Source: Roseomonas alba (GTDB taxonomy: Bacteria > Pseudomonadota > Alphaproteobacteria > Acetobacterales > Acetobacteraceae). From it: a DNA stretch of 64,000 nucleotides. Of this stretch, positions 16,876 through 24,538 are shown piece by piece (position 1 is the stretch's first letter; each line of letters begins with the position of its first letter). The DNA is taken from the NCBI RefSeq assembly GCF_019430885.1, contig NZ_JAHYBZ010000002.1:682001-746000 (forward strand). The letters are read 5' to 3'. The translations under genes were made by a program, and so were the position numbers. Below the pieces are notes generated by a model. The model was not told where the DNA came from. It did no database searches and saw nothing but the letters and a program-made list of their open reading frames with translations.

Positions 16876-17751
16876 TTACGCTTCCCAGGCGTCTCCGTCC
16901 CGCTTGGCCGCGCCCTCGGCCTGCAGCTTGATCAGATGCGCGAGCAGGCTGCGCGCCGCCGCGGGCACCAGCCGCGCATCGAGCGCCGGTCCATAGACGG
17001 GCGGCACCAGTTCCTGCGCCGTCGCACGCCGTGCGGCGCGCAGCGCGTCCAGCACCATCGCCTCGCGCTCACGTCGATGTGCCGCGAGCGCCGCCATGAA
17101 CGCCCCGGGATCCGGCAGCGCCGGACCATGGCCGGGCAGGAACAGCCGGTCCTCGCGCTCGGCGAGCCGCGCGAGGGACCGCATATAGGCCGTCATGTCG
17201 CCATCGGGCGGGCTGACCACCGTGGTGGACCAGGACATCACATGGTCGGCGCTGAACAGGATGCCCGTGCCTTCCAGCGCGAAGCAAAGGTGGTTCGCGC
17301 AATGCCCCGGTGTGTGGATCGCACTCAGCGCCCAATCGCCACCCTTCACCGCGCCGCCGTCGGGCACCGTCACATCCGGGCGAAAGCCATGGTCCCCGCC
17401 CTCCCCGCCCTGGTCCGGCGGCGTCATGTGCGGCCCGAAGCCGAAGGAGGGCGCGCCGGTCGCCGCCTGCAGCGCGGCCACCCCCGGCGAATGGTCGCGA
17501 TGGGTGTGCGAGACCAGGATATGGCTGATCCGTTCCCCGCGCGTGGCATCCAGGATCGCCGACAGATGCGCCCCGTCAACCGGGCCGGGATCGAGCACGG
17601 CGACCGACTGCCCCGCCCCGATCAGCCAGGTGTTGGTGCCGCGGAAGGTGAAGGGCCCGGGATTGCCGCACAGGATGCGGCGGATGCCTGGGGCCACCTG
17701 CTCCACCGCGCCGGGCGGCAGGGGGTCGTCCTTGAAGAAGGGAATGGTCAC
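16876..17751 (-). CDS. MBL-fold metallo-hydrolase (LACTB2-like)
   Basis: 291 residues from GTG 17751, which overlaps the upstream DMT gene's stop as GTGA. The zinc site is complete: His82-x-His84-x-Asp86-His87 (SHTHRDH), a later GHCxxH (HTPGHCANH), an Asp in FSADHVM and FLPGHG. A C-terminal winged-helix-like region resembles LACTB2/glyoxalase II relatives. It hydrolyses an ester, thioester or phosphodiester. It is the last gene of a minus-strand run of membrane glycosyltransferase, two DMT exporters and this enzyme. Substrate unknown. Confidence 0.82.
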   Translation of the reverse strand: MTIPFFKDDPLPPGAVEQVAPGIRRILCGNPGPFTFRGTNTWLIGAGQSVAVLDPGPVDGAHLSAILDATRGERISHILVSHTHRDHSPGVAALQAATGAPSFGFGPHMTPPDQGGEGGDHGFRPDVTVPDGGAVKGGDWALSAIHTPGHCANHLCFALEGTGILFSADHVMSWSTTVVSPPDGDMTAYMRSLARLAEREDRLFLPGHGPALPDPGAFMAALAAHRREREAMVLDALRAARRATAQELVPPVYGPALDARLVPAAARSLLAHLIKLQAEGAAKRDGDAWEA

Positions 17752-18656
17752 GTGTTCCTCCGCATCGCCGAACGCTTGAGCTCCCGGTGCAGGATATAGA
17801 GCCCTGAGGCCACGATCAGCGCGGCGCCGGCGAGGGTGCTCCAGGTCGGCGCATCGGCAAAGACCAGCCAGCCCAGCATCACCGACCACAGGATCGAGGT
17901 GTAGGAATAGGGCCCAAGCGCGGAGACCTGCGCCGAGGCATAGGCCTCCGTCAGCATAATCTGCGCGACGCCGCCGATCAGGCCGATCAGCACCAGCAGC
18001 AGCAATTCCCACAGCGTCGGCGTGGTCCACACGAAAGGCAGCGCGACCAGGGTGAACAGCGTCATCAGGATCGACTGCCACAGCACGATCGTCGCCGAGG
18101 ATTCCGTCGCCGACAGGCTGCGCACCAGCAGCGTCGTGATGGCCGACCAGAGGCCCTGCGTGACCGCCGCGATCATGCCGATCGCGGCCAGGCCTTCGGG
18201 CATGCCGCCGCCCTGGAAGGCGCCCTTACCCAGCGCGATGACCAGGATGCCGGCGAAGCCCAGCAGCACCGCCGACCAGCGATGGATGCCGACCTTCTCC
18301 CCCAGCACGGGGATGGACAGCATCGTGACAAACAGCGGCGTGGTGTAGGACAGCGCCGTCTGGTCGGCGAGCGTCAGCACGGTCAGGGCGAAGAAGGAAC
18401 AGCCCTGCGCCATGGTGCCGGTGAAGGCGCGGACCACATGGCCCCGCAGCCGCTTCGTGCGCAGCAGCGCCCAGTCCCGCCGCCGCGCCGCCAGCCCGAT
18501 CATCACCGGCAGGGCGAAGGCCGAGCGGAAGAACATCGTCTCGATGAAATGGATGTTGTCGGACACGCCCTTGATGAGCACCGACATGACGGTGAAGAGT
18601 GCCGTCGCGGCCAGCATCAGCAGGGCGCCGCGCCTGATGTCGTGCCTCAGGGGCAT
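17748..18656 (-). CDS. DMT-superfamily (EamA) transporter, copy 1
   Basis: 302 residues with ten predicted transmembrane helices in two EamA repeats (about 10-140 and 155-290). Typical EamA segments include LADQTALSYTTPLFVTMLSIPVLGEKVG. Drug/metabolite transporters of this kind usually export small metabolites. The ATG shares one base with the TGA of the other DMT gene upstream (TGATG), so the two are co-translated and could act together or as a paired exporter. Substrate not predictable. Confidence 0.85.
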   Translation of the reverse strand: MPLRHDIRRGALLMLAATALFTVMSVLIKGVSDNIHFIETMFFRSAFALPVMIGLAARRRDWALLRTKRLRGHVVRAFTGTMAQGCSFFALTVLTLADQTALSYTTPLFVTMLSIPVLGEKVGIHRWSAVLLGFAGILVIALGKGAFQGGGMPEGLAAIGMIAAVTQGLWSAITTLLVRSLSATESSATIVLWQSILMTLFTLVALPFVWTTPTLWELLLLVLIGLIGGVAQIMLTEAYASAQVSALGPYSYTSILWSVMLGWLVFADAPTWSTLAGAALIVASGLYILHRELKRSAMRRNT

Positions 18657-19585
18657 CAGATCAGGCCGTTGCGCTGCTCGGCTGCGCGGCGCACCCGCTC
18701 GCGATGCAGGTTGTAGAGTCCGGCGATGATGACCACGACTGCGCCGGCCAGCGTGGTCCAGGCCGGCACCTCGGCCCAGATCAGGAAGCCCAGCACCCCG
18801 CCCAGCAGCAGCGGCGAGTATTCATAGGGTGCCAGCGCGGACACCGGCGCGAGGGCGAAGGCGCGGGCGAAGAAGATATGGGCGATGGCATTGGCCACGC
18901 CGAAGAACAGCAACGCCACCACCAGCCCCGGCCCGAAGGTCACCGTCGCCGGCGGGAAGGCCGGCAGCAGCAGCAGGCCGGAGGGGATATGCGCGACCAT
19001 CAGCCAGAAAGCGATCGCCGCCGGCCCGTCGGTTGCGGAAAGCACCCGCGTCCAGATCCGCGTTACCGCCATCACGACCACCGCGACCAGCAGGAAGGGC
19101 GTCTCGAAACGCCAGAGATCGCCACCCGGCTGGAGCATGACCATGACGCCGACGAAGCCGAGCGCGGTCGAGGTCCAGCGCCGCCAGCCCACCGTCTCAC
19201 CGAGGATGGGGATGGCGAGGATCGTCATCAGCAGCGGCGCCGCCGAGGCGATGGCATAGGAATCGACCAGCGCCATGCCGCGTCCCCAGGACCAGTACCA
19301 GGTAGCGGAGACACCGCAATGCAGCAGCCCGCGCAGGGCGAGCAGCCGCATATTGACCGGCCGCAGCCCCCGCCCACCCGTCAGCAGGATGATGGCCGTG
19401 GCCCCGACCACGCCGCGCGCGATCATGGACATGGCGACGCCGACTTCCGGCAGCACCCATTTCACCGTCGCGTCGGCGCCGGTGATGACGATGTAGGCGA
19501 GCAGGATGAACAGGATACCACGCACGGCATCCGCACCTGTGGGAGTGTTCAGCCCGCGCCTGCGCAGTGGTTCGTCATCCGCCAT
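18656..19585 (-). CDS. DMT-superfamily (EamA) transporter, copy 2
   Basis: 309 residues, ten predicted helices in two EamA domains, with SAAPLLMTILAIPILGETVG as the conserved helix 4-5 segment and a basic C-terminal tail. It is paralogous to the downstream copy but clearly diverged. It begins 21 nt below the stop of the membrane glycosyltransferase at 19607, so the four minus-strand genes 21202-16876 probably form one transcript. Confidence 0.85.
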   Translation of the reverse strand: MADDEPLRRRGLNTPTGADAVRGILFILLAYIVITGADATVKWVLPEVGVAMSMIARGVVGATAIILLTGGRGLRPVNMRLLALRGLLHCGVSATWYWSWGRGMALVDSYAIASAAPLLMTILAIPILGETVGWRRWTSTALGFVGVMVMLQPGGDLWRFETPFLLVAVVVMAVTRIWTRVLSATDGPAAIAFWLMVAHIPSGLLLLPAFPPATVTFGPGLVVALLFFGVANAIAHIFFARAFALAPVSALAPYEYSPLLLGGVLGFLIWAEVPAWTTLAGAVVVIIAGLYNLHRERVRRAAEQRNGLI

Positions 19586-19606
19586 TGGCGCTGTACCGGC
19601 CCCCCG

Positions 19607-21202
19607 TCAGTCCTGCCGCAAGAATAGACGGTGACCGTCGATCTCACCTGCTGGTTGATAGCGCAAGAATGCCTCGGCGAACAACGGATGTCGCAGGAAA
19701 TACTGCAACAGATCGAATCGATCGCCGCAGGCCGGGATATTCGCATGCCGCGTCACCACCAGGGCGCGGGGCGGGGACAGGGCAAACTCCTCCGCGGTGC
19801 GGTGATAGAAGGCGAATTCCACCGCCCCCATCTGGTGCGGTTCCCGATAGGGCTCCGGTCCGTCAGGGCAGGTCCGATAGGCTCCCTGCAGCAGCCAGAT
19901 GCTCATTGCATGCAGGTGCTGATGCGCTTCGGCATAGGTCAGGGCCGGCTGAAGCGGAAACAGGTCGGGGCTGAGCGCCAGGACATCGGCGCCGTGCGCA
20001 TGCTGCTGCAGCCAGTCGGCGAGGCGGCCCGGCGTCTCGCCGTGGAAGGCGGTCTGGCGCCAAGGCGTCTCCCCGCCCCGCACGGCATAGAGCATCACCC
20101 CGAAGGCGGCGAGCGCGGCCAGCATGGGTGCCGTCGCCTGAGCGCGGACTGCCGGCAGCGACCGGTCTGCCCAGCGCGCGGCGGCGACCACGACCGCCCC
20201 GCAACCCAGGATGGTCACCGGCATGACGTGATAGGTCCAGCCCTTGTGCTGGGCCCATGCCGACAGGAAGGCCCCGAGTGCCGCCGCCGCCAGCGCCTGC
20301 GCGAAGGCGCCGGATTGCCGCCGCAGCGCCGCAGGCATGGCAAGCATCAGGAGAGCCGCCGCCCCCATCACGTCGGTCCCGAGCACCCCCCAGAAACCGG
20401 GGCCGTGGATGCGGCCATAGACCTGCCAGGCGAAGGGCAGCACCTGCTCCCAGAAAACCGGAAAGGCGATCAACACGACCAGCAAATAGGCCAGCCAGAC
20501 CATGCCCATCGCCCAGGGGATCGGATCCCGGCGCCAGTGCCGCAAGCCGCGGCGGCGGAGGACCGCCGCCTCGACCAGCAGGGGCACGGCCAGGAAGTAG
20601 GGCTTGAGTGCGAAGGCCAGGGCCGCGACGACGGTGACGCCGAGCGCCAGCCGCCAGGGCACTGGCGGCCCCTCCATCCGCCGCGCCGCGAGCAGGGCGT
20701 ATGGGACCGCGGCCATGCCCATCATCACGTCGCGCTGGCCGAAATCGGATCCCGCCACGACCAGCAGCAACGGGATGGTCGTGGTCAGCACCGCGGCCTC
20801 GACCGCGCCCTCCACGCGACCGACGCGCAGCGCCTCGGTCATCCGCCAGAGCAGCACCGCATAGCCGACGAGGCACAGCAGCAGCGCCTGCACCGGCGTC
20901 AGGATTGTCCAGCGCGCCAGCGCCGCCGGCACCAAGTTCAGCAGGTAGATCAGCGGCGGATTGACGTCGACGAGGTCGACATAGAGCCGTTCCCCCGCCA
21001 GCCAGCGACGGGAGAAGTCGAGCACCGCCGCCACATCATGGTTCAGCGGCGGCAGCAGGATGCAAACCAGGAAGAAGGCGGCCGGCGCGAAGCCGGCCCA
21101 GCGCAGCAGGCGCGTGCGGGCCGCGGCGCGCAGGGCGGCCGGCCGGGCGGCGGCGAAGGGCGCGGCCTGGCCGGACTCGGGACGGTTCGGAAAAGGGGAC
21201 AT
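19607..21202 (-). CDS. ArnT/GT39-like membrane glycosyltransferase
   Basis: 531 residues from ATG 21202. About eleven hydrophobic helices lie in the first 400 residues and a soluble C-terminal region of ~150 follows. The first large periplasmic loop holds VDLVDVNPPLIYLLN, the acidic/NPP motif typical of ArnT/PMT-like lipid-linked sugar transferases. Such enzymes move a sugar from undecaprenyl phosphate to a periplasmic acceptor (lipid A, protein or glycan). The divergent gene cluster across 110 bp encodes a GT2 synthase and a small flippase-like protein, which would supply the lipid-linked donor. The acceptor is unknown. Confidence 0.75.
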   Translation of the reverse strand: MSPFPNRPESGQAAPFAAARPAALRAAARTRLLRWAGFAPAAFFLVCILLPPLNHDVAAVLDFSRRWLAGERLYVDLVDVNPPLIYLLNLVPAALARWTILTPVQALLLCLVGYAVLLWRMTEALRVGRVEGAVEAAVLTTTIPLLLVVAGSDFGQRDVMMGMAAVPYALLAARRMEGPPVPWRLALGVTVVAALAFALKPYFLAVPLLVEAAVLRRRGLRHWRRDPIPWAMGMVWLAYLLVVLIAFPVFWEQVLPFAWQVYGRIHGPGFWGVLGTDVMGAAALLMLAMPAALRRQSGAFAQALAAAALGAFLSAWAQHKGWTYHVMPVTILGCGAVVVAAARWADRSLPAVRAQATAPMLAALAAFGVMLYAVRGGETPWRQTAFHGETPGRLADWLQQHAHGADVLALSPDLFPLQPALTYAEAHQHLHAMSIWLLQGAYRTCPDGPEPYREPHQMGAVEFAFYHRTAEEFALSPPRALVVTRHANIPACGDRFDLLQYFLRHPLFAEAFLRYQPAGEIDGHRLFLRQD

Positions 21203-21312
21203 CGAGGGCGCGCATCCTCCCGATGCGAAGGCCTGTATGCAACCGGAATGCGGCCGCGAATGGCGCATCCCTGCCTTGTTCCAGCCTTGCTGCGATGCGA
21301 TGAGGCAAAGCC

Positions 21313-22044
21313 GTGGAACCCGCCGAATACGACCTGATGGATGCGGCGGAGGAGCGCATGTGGTGGTACCGCGCCCTCCATGCCCGCGTGATCGATGCGC
21401 TGCGCCGCCGTCCCGGGCCGGCGGGGGCGCTGCTCGATGCCGGCTGCGGCACGGGTGGGCTGCTGCGCCGGCTGGTCGCGCTGCGGCGGCCGCTGGCGGG
21501 GCTCGACTTCAATCCGGGTGCCGCGGCACGGGCGGCGGCCAAATCCGGCGCGCTGACCGTGGCGGGGGACGCGAATCGCCTCCCATTCGACGCAGGCGCC
21601 TTCACCGCGCTGACCTCCTGCGACGTGCTGTGCCACCGGGCGGTCGATCCGCCGGCGGCGCTGGCCGAATTCCGCCGCGTGCTCGCCCCGGGCGGGACGC
21701 TGGTGCTGAACCTGCCGGCCTATCAGTGGCTGCATTCGGCGCATGACGCACGGGTGCACAATGACCGCCGCTTCACCGCGCGCCAGGGCCGCACGCTGTT
21801 GGGGGCGGCCGGCTTTGAAGCCATCGAGGCGCGCTACTGGAACGCCCTGCTGCTGCCGCTGATGGTCCTCCAGCGCAAGATCCTGCGCCCGGACGCCGAT
21901 CACGACAGCAGCGACGTCGCCCCCTTCCCGCCCTGGCTCGACGCCACGCTGCACGGCACCACGGTGATCGAGCGCGCGGCTGGCCGGCTCGGCCTGCGCT
22001 ATCCTGCCGGCGGGTCCATCCTTCTGGTCGCCACGCGACCCTGA
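21313..22044 (+). CDS. Class I SAM-dependent methyltransferase
   Basis: 243 residues from GTG 21313 (GAGG seven bases upstream). The SAM-binding motif I LLDAGCGTGGLL, an acidic motif II (GLDFN), motif III FTALTSCDVLCH and post-motif LAPGGTLVLNLPAYQWLHSAHD place it with SAM methyltransferases of glycan/lipid-carrier loci. Its stop shares a base with the GT2 start (TGATG), so it is first in a four-gene overlapping operon that probably makes or modifies a polyprenyl-linked sugar. Confidence 0.8.
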   Translation: MEPAEYDLMDAAEERMWWYRALHARVIDALRRRPGPAGALLDAGCGTGGLLRRLVALRRPLAGLDFNPGAAARAAAKSGALTVAGDANRLPFDAGAFTALTSCDVLCHRAVDPPAALAEFRRVLAPGGTLVLNLPAYQWLHSAHDARVHNDRRFTARQGRTLLGAAGFEAIEARYWNALLLPLMVLQRKILRPDADHDSSDVAPFPPWLDATLHGTTVIERAAGRLGLRYPAGGSILLVATRP

Positions 22045-23027
22045 TGTCGGAGAACGGCTTCATGTCCATTACCGCGGCCGGGAAGACCCACCCGGTCGGC
22101 CTGTCCATCGTCGTGCCGGTCTACCGGGGTGCCGCCACCGTCGGCATGCTGGTCGCGGAGCTGTCCAAGCTGCAGCCCGAGGGCGGCATCGAGATCGTGC
22201 TCGTCAACGATGGCAGCCCCGACAATTCCGGCGATGTCTGCCGGGAACTCGCCGCCACGGCGACCGTGCCGCTCACCTATATCGAGCACGCCCGGAACTT
22301 CGGCGAGCACAACGCGGTCATGACCGGCCTGCGCCACGCCCGCGGCGCCTATGTCATCACCATGGACGACGACCTCCAGAACCCGCCGGAGGAGGTCATC
22401 AAGCTCTACGACCATGCCCGGCTCGGCGGCTTCGACGTGGTCTACACGCGCTATGCGGTGAAGGAGCATGAAGGCTGGCGGAACCTCGGCTCGGCCTTCG
22501 CCAACTGGGTCGCGGACCAGCTCATGGACAAGCCGAAGGGGCTTTATCTCTCATCCTTCCGCTGCATGTCGGCGCTGGCCGTATCCGAAGTCATCAAGTA
22601 TCGCGGTCCCTACCCCTATATCGACGGGCTGCTGATGCAGGTAACGCAACGCCTTGATTCCATCGAGGTGAAGCACTTCGCCCGCGTCGAAGGCCGGTCG
22701 AACTACACGATGCGGCGCCTGGTGCGGCTGTGGCTGAACCTCGCGACGAACTTCTCGGTGCTGCCGCTGCGCCTGGCGATCTTCGCCGGCGTCGGCATGG
22801 GCATCCTCGGCCTGGTCGCAGCCCTGTGGACCATCATCGAGGCGATGTTCGGCGAAACCCCCTCCGGTTGGGCGTCGCTGATGACCGTCACGCTGCTGAT
22901 CGCCGGCGTGCAGTTCCTCGTGCTCGGCGTGATGGGCGAATATGTCGGCCGCGCCTTCATGTCGGCCAACGGCAAGCCGCAGGGCGTGGTGCGCCAGGTC
23001 ATTGCCGCACGGAACCCGACGCCATGA
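22044..23027 (+). CDS. GT2-family polyprenyl-phosphate sugar transferase (DPM1/ArnC/GtrB-like)
   Basis: 327 residues. The GT-A domain shows LSIVVPVYRGAATV, the DxD-like MDDDLQNPPEE and the DPM1-type SSFRCMSALAVSEV and EGRSNYTMRRL segments; two C-terminal transmembrane helices (about 245-300) anchor it. Relatives transfer a nucleotide-activated sugar to undecaprenyl or dolichyl phosphate on the cytoplasmic face. The neighbouring SMR-like gene (flippase candidate) and ArnT-like transferase complete a three-component sugar-modification pathway of the Arn/Gtr type. Confidence 0.87.
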   Translation: MSENGFMSITAAGKTHPVGLSIVVPVYRGAATVGMLVAELSKLQPEGGIEIVLVNDGSPDNSGDVCRELAATATVPLTYIEHARNFGEHNAVMTGLRHARGAYVITMDDDLQNPPEEVIKLYDHARLGGFDVVYTRYAVKEHEGWRNLGSAFANWVADQLMDKPKGLYLSSFRCMSALAVSEVIKYRGPYPYIDGLLMQVTQRLDSIEVKHFARVEGRSNYTMRRLVRLWLNLATNFSVLPLRLAIFAGVGMGILGLVAALWTIIEAMFGETPSGWASLMTVTLLIAGVQFLVLGVMGEYVGRAFMSANGKPQGVVRQVIAARNPTP

Positions 23028-23374
23028 TGCTGCACTGGATCGCCCTCGCCACGGCTATCTGCACCTCCATGGCCGGGCAGGTGCTGCTGAAGGCGGGCGC
23101 CGCCCGCTCCGTCGCTTCCGAGGGCGGCTTCTTCGACCAGGTCTTCCGCATTCCGACGATGGTTGGGCTGGTGCTCTATGGCGGCGCGGCGCTGCTCTAC
23201 ATCATCGCCCTGCGCAAGATCCCGATGAGCGTCGCCCTGCCCTGCACCGCGGCGTCCTACGTCATCATCGCCATCATCGGCTGGGCGATGTTCGGGGAAG
23301 GCATGGGTATGCACAAGATGGCCGCCATCGGCCTGATCGCCGCCGGCGTGGCGCTGCTGGCAACGACGGCGTGA
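23024..23374 (+). CDS. Small EamA/SMR-like membrane protein, likely ArnE-type flippase subunit
   Basis: 116 residues with four predicted transmembrane helices and the motif QVLLKAGA in helix 1, as in SMR/ArnE-F proteins, and ALPCTAASYVIIAIIGWAMFGE near the end. The start ATG overlaps the GT2 stop (ATGA). In Arn-type pathways such small proteins flip undecaprenyl-phosphate sugars across the inner membrane. A multidrug SMR exporter is the alternative, but the context favours the flippase role. Confidence 0.75.
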   Translation: MMLHWIALATAICTSMAGQVLLKAGAARSVASEGGFFDQVFRIPTMVGLVLYGGAALLYIIALRKIPMSVALPCTAASYVIIAIIGWAMFGEGMGMHKMAAIGLIAAGVALLATTA

Positions 23375-23772
23375 GGGGCCTCGCCGCCGCGCTGTTGCTG
23401 ACAGCCTGCGCGGCGGGCGGCGAGACCGCCTGCCCCGCCGGCACGCAATCCGCGACGGTGGCCGAGGCCTATTTCGGCCGCAACGTCCGCGACCGCGACC
23501 CGGTCAGCGAGGCGGAATGGCGCGCCTTCCTCAGCGACACCGTGACGCCGGCCTTTCCCGACGGACTCTCGGCGGTCGAGAGCCTCGGCCAATGGCGCAA
23601 CCGCGACGGGCGCATCATCCAGGAAGCGAGCAAGGTGCTGGTGGTCGTGCTGCCCGGGGCGGATGCCGCGACGGCGCAAGCCCGGCTGCGACCGGTCGAG
23701 GAGGCGTGGAAGGCACGCTTCCGGCAGGAATCGGTGATGACGGTGTTCCGGCAGGCCTGCGTCGGGTTCTGA
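23371..23772 (+). CDS. DUF3574-like lipoprotein
   Basis: 133 residues from GTG 23371 (GTGA overlap with the previous gene). A short hydrophobic leader ends in the lipobox LLTAC (Cys13), so the mature protein should be lipid-anchored. The body AYFGRN...VSEAEWRAFLSDTVTPAFPDGL and GQWRNRDGRIIQE...KVLVVV matches the DUF3574 pattern as I know it. Function unknown; it completes the overlapping operon 21313-23772. Confidence 0.72.
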   Translation: MRGLAAALLLTACAAGGETACPAGTQSATVAEAYFGRNVRDRDPVSEAEWRAFLSDTVTPAFPDGLSAVESLGQWRNRDGRIIQEASKVLVVVLPGADAATAQARLRPVEEAWKARFRQESVMTVFRQACVGF

Positions 23773-23814
23773 AGGCAAGGGGATGATTGGAGAACCGCCT
23801 TCCGGTTCACCCCC

Positions 23815-24492
23815 TCAATCCGCATCCCCGATCCGGAAGTAGGTCCCCGCCGGGCTTCCCGCCGCGCCGCAGAACGGCACGGGCGCAACCGGCAGCATGC
23901 TGACCTGCAGCGCAGTCCCCAGCCAGCGCAGTTCCATCGCCCCGTCATCCGTTTCCAGCCACTCGATCCGGTCAGACCGGCCCTGGCCCTCGTATTCGCA
24001 GGTCCAGGCGGTGTCATTGATGTCGGCGGCGTTGATGTCGACGTCGAAGTGGTCGCGGTCGCGGCGGCGGATCACGACTTCTCCCTTGGCGCTCATCCAG
24101 CGGCCGGTGATCCCCGGCGCCGGCAGGGGATCGATCTGGATCAGCCGCATCAGCCAGTATTCGAGGGAACCGCGCAGCGCGGCGCGCGGATCGGGCTCGT
24201 CGAGGCTGCCGTCGGGATGGAAGAACAGGTTGCGCGACAGGCTGCGCCGCCAGGCGGCATCCTGGCGCGTCAGCTCAGCGGCTGCCTCGGGGCCAAGAGG
24301 CGTGCGGAGCTCCTCCAGCCGCATCGCCCGCGCCCGGTCCAGGATCGACAGCCAGGGATCGGCGGCGATCGCAGCATCCACGGCCCGCGCGGCGCCGGCG
24401 CAATCGACATGGCGGCGGGTGGGGCATGGCTCCTGCGCGACGGCGGGCAGCGTGGCGATAAGCGACAGGGCGAAGACGAGACGCGCGATCAT
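23815..24492 (-). CDS. Secreted hypothetical protein with LprI/DUF1311-like segment
   Basis: 225 residues from ATG 24492. A classical signal peptide (MIARLVFALSLIATLPAVAQ) precedes CPTRRHVDCAG. Residues ~30-95 (WLSILDRARAMRLEELR...LTRQDAAWRRSLSRN) resemble the helical lysozyme-inhibitor LprI-type domain; the C-terminal half is a beta-rich region of unknown family. It lies 46 nt below the PEP-carboxylase-like gene on the same strand. Export is well supported; function is not. Confidence 0.6.
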   Translation of the reverse strand: MIARLVFALSLIATLPAVAQEPCPTRRHVDCAGAARAVDAAIAADPWLSILDRARAMRLEELRTPLGPEAAAELTRQDAAWRRSLSRNLFFHPDGSLDEPDPRAALRGSLEYWLMRLIQIDPLPAPGITGRWMSAKGEVVIRRRDRDHFDVDINAADINDTAWTCEYEGQGRSDRIEWLETDDGAMELRWLGTALQVSMLPVAPVPFCGAAGSPAGTYFRIGDAD

Positions 24493-24538
24493 GGGCGGCG
24501 ATCCTATGCCCATCGCCGCCGAACCGCGCGGAAGCAAT

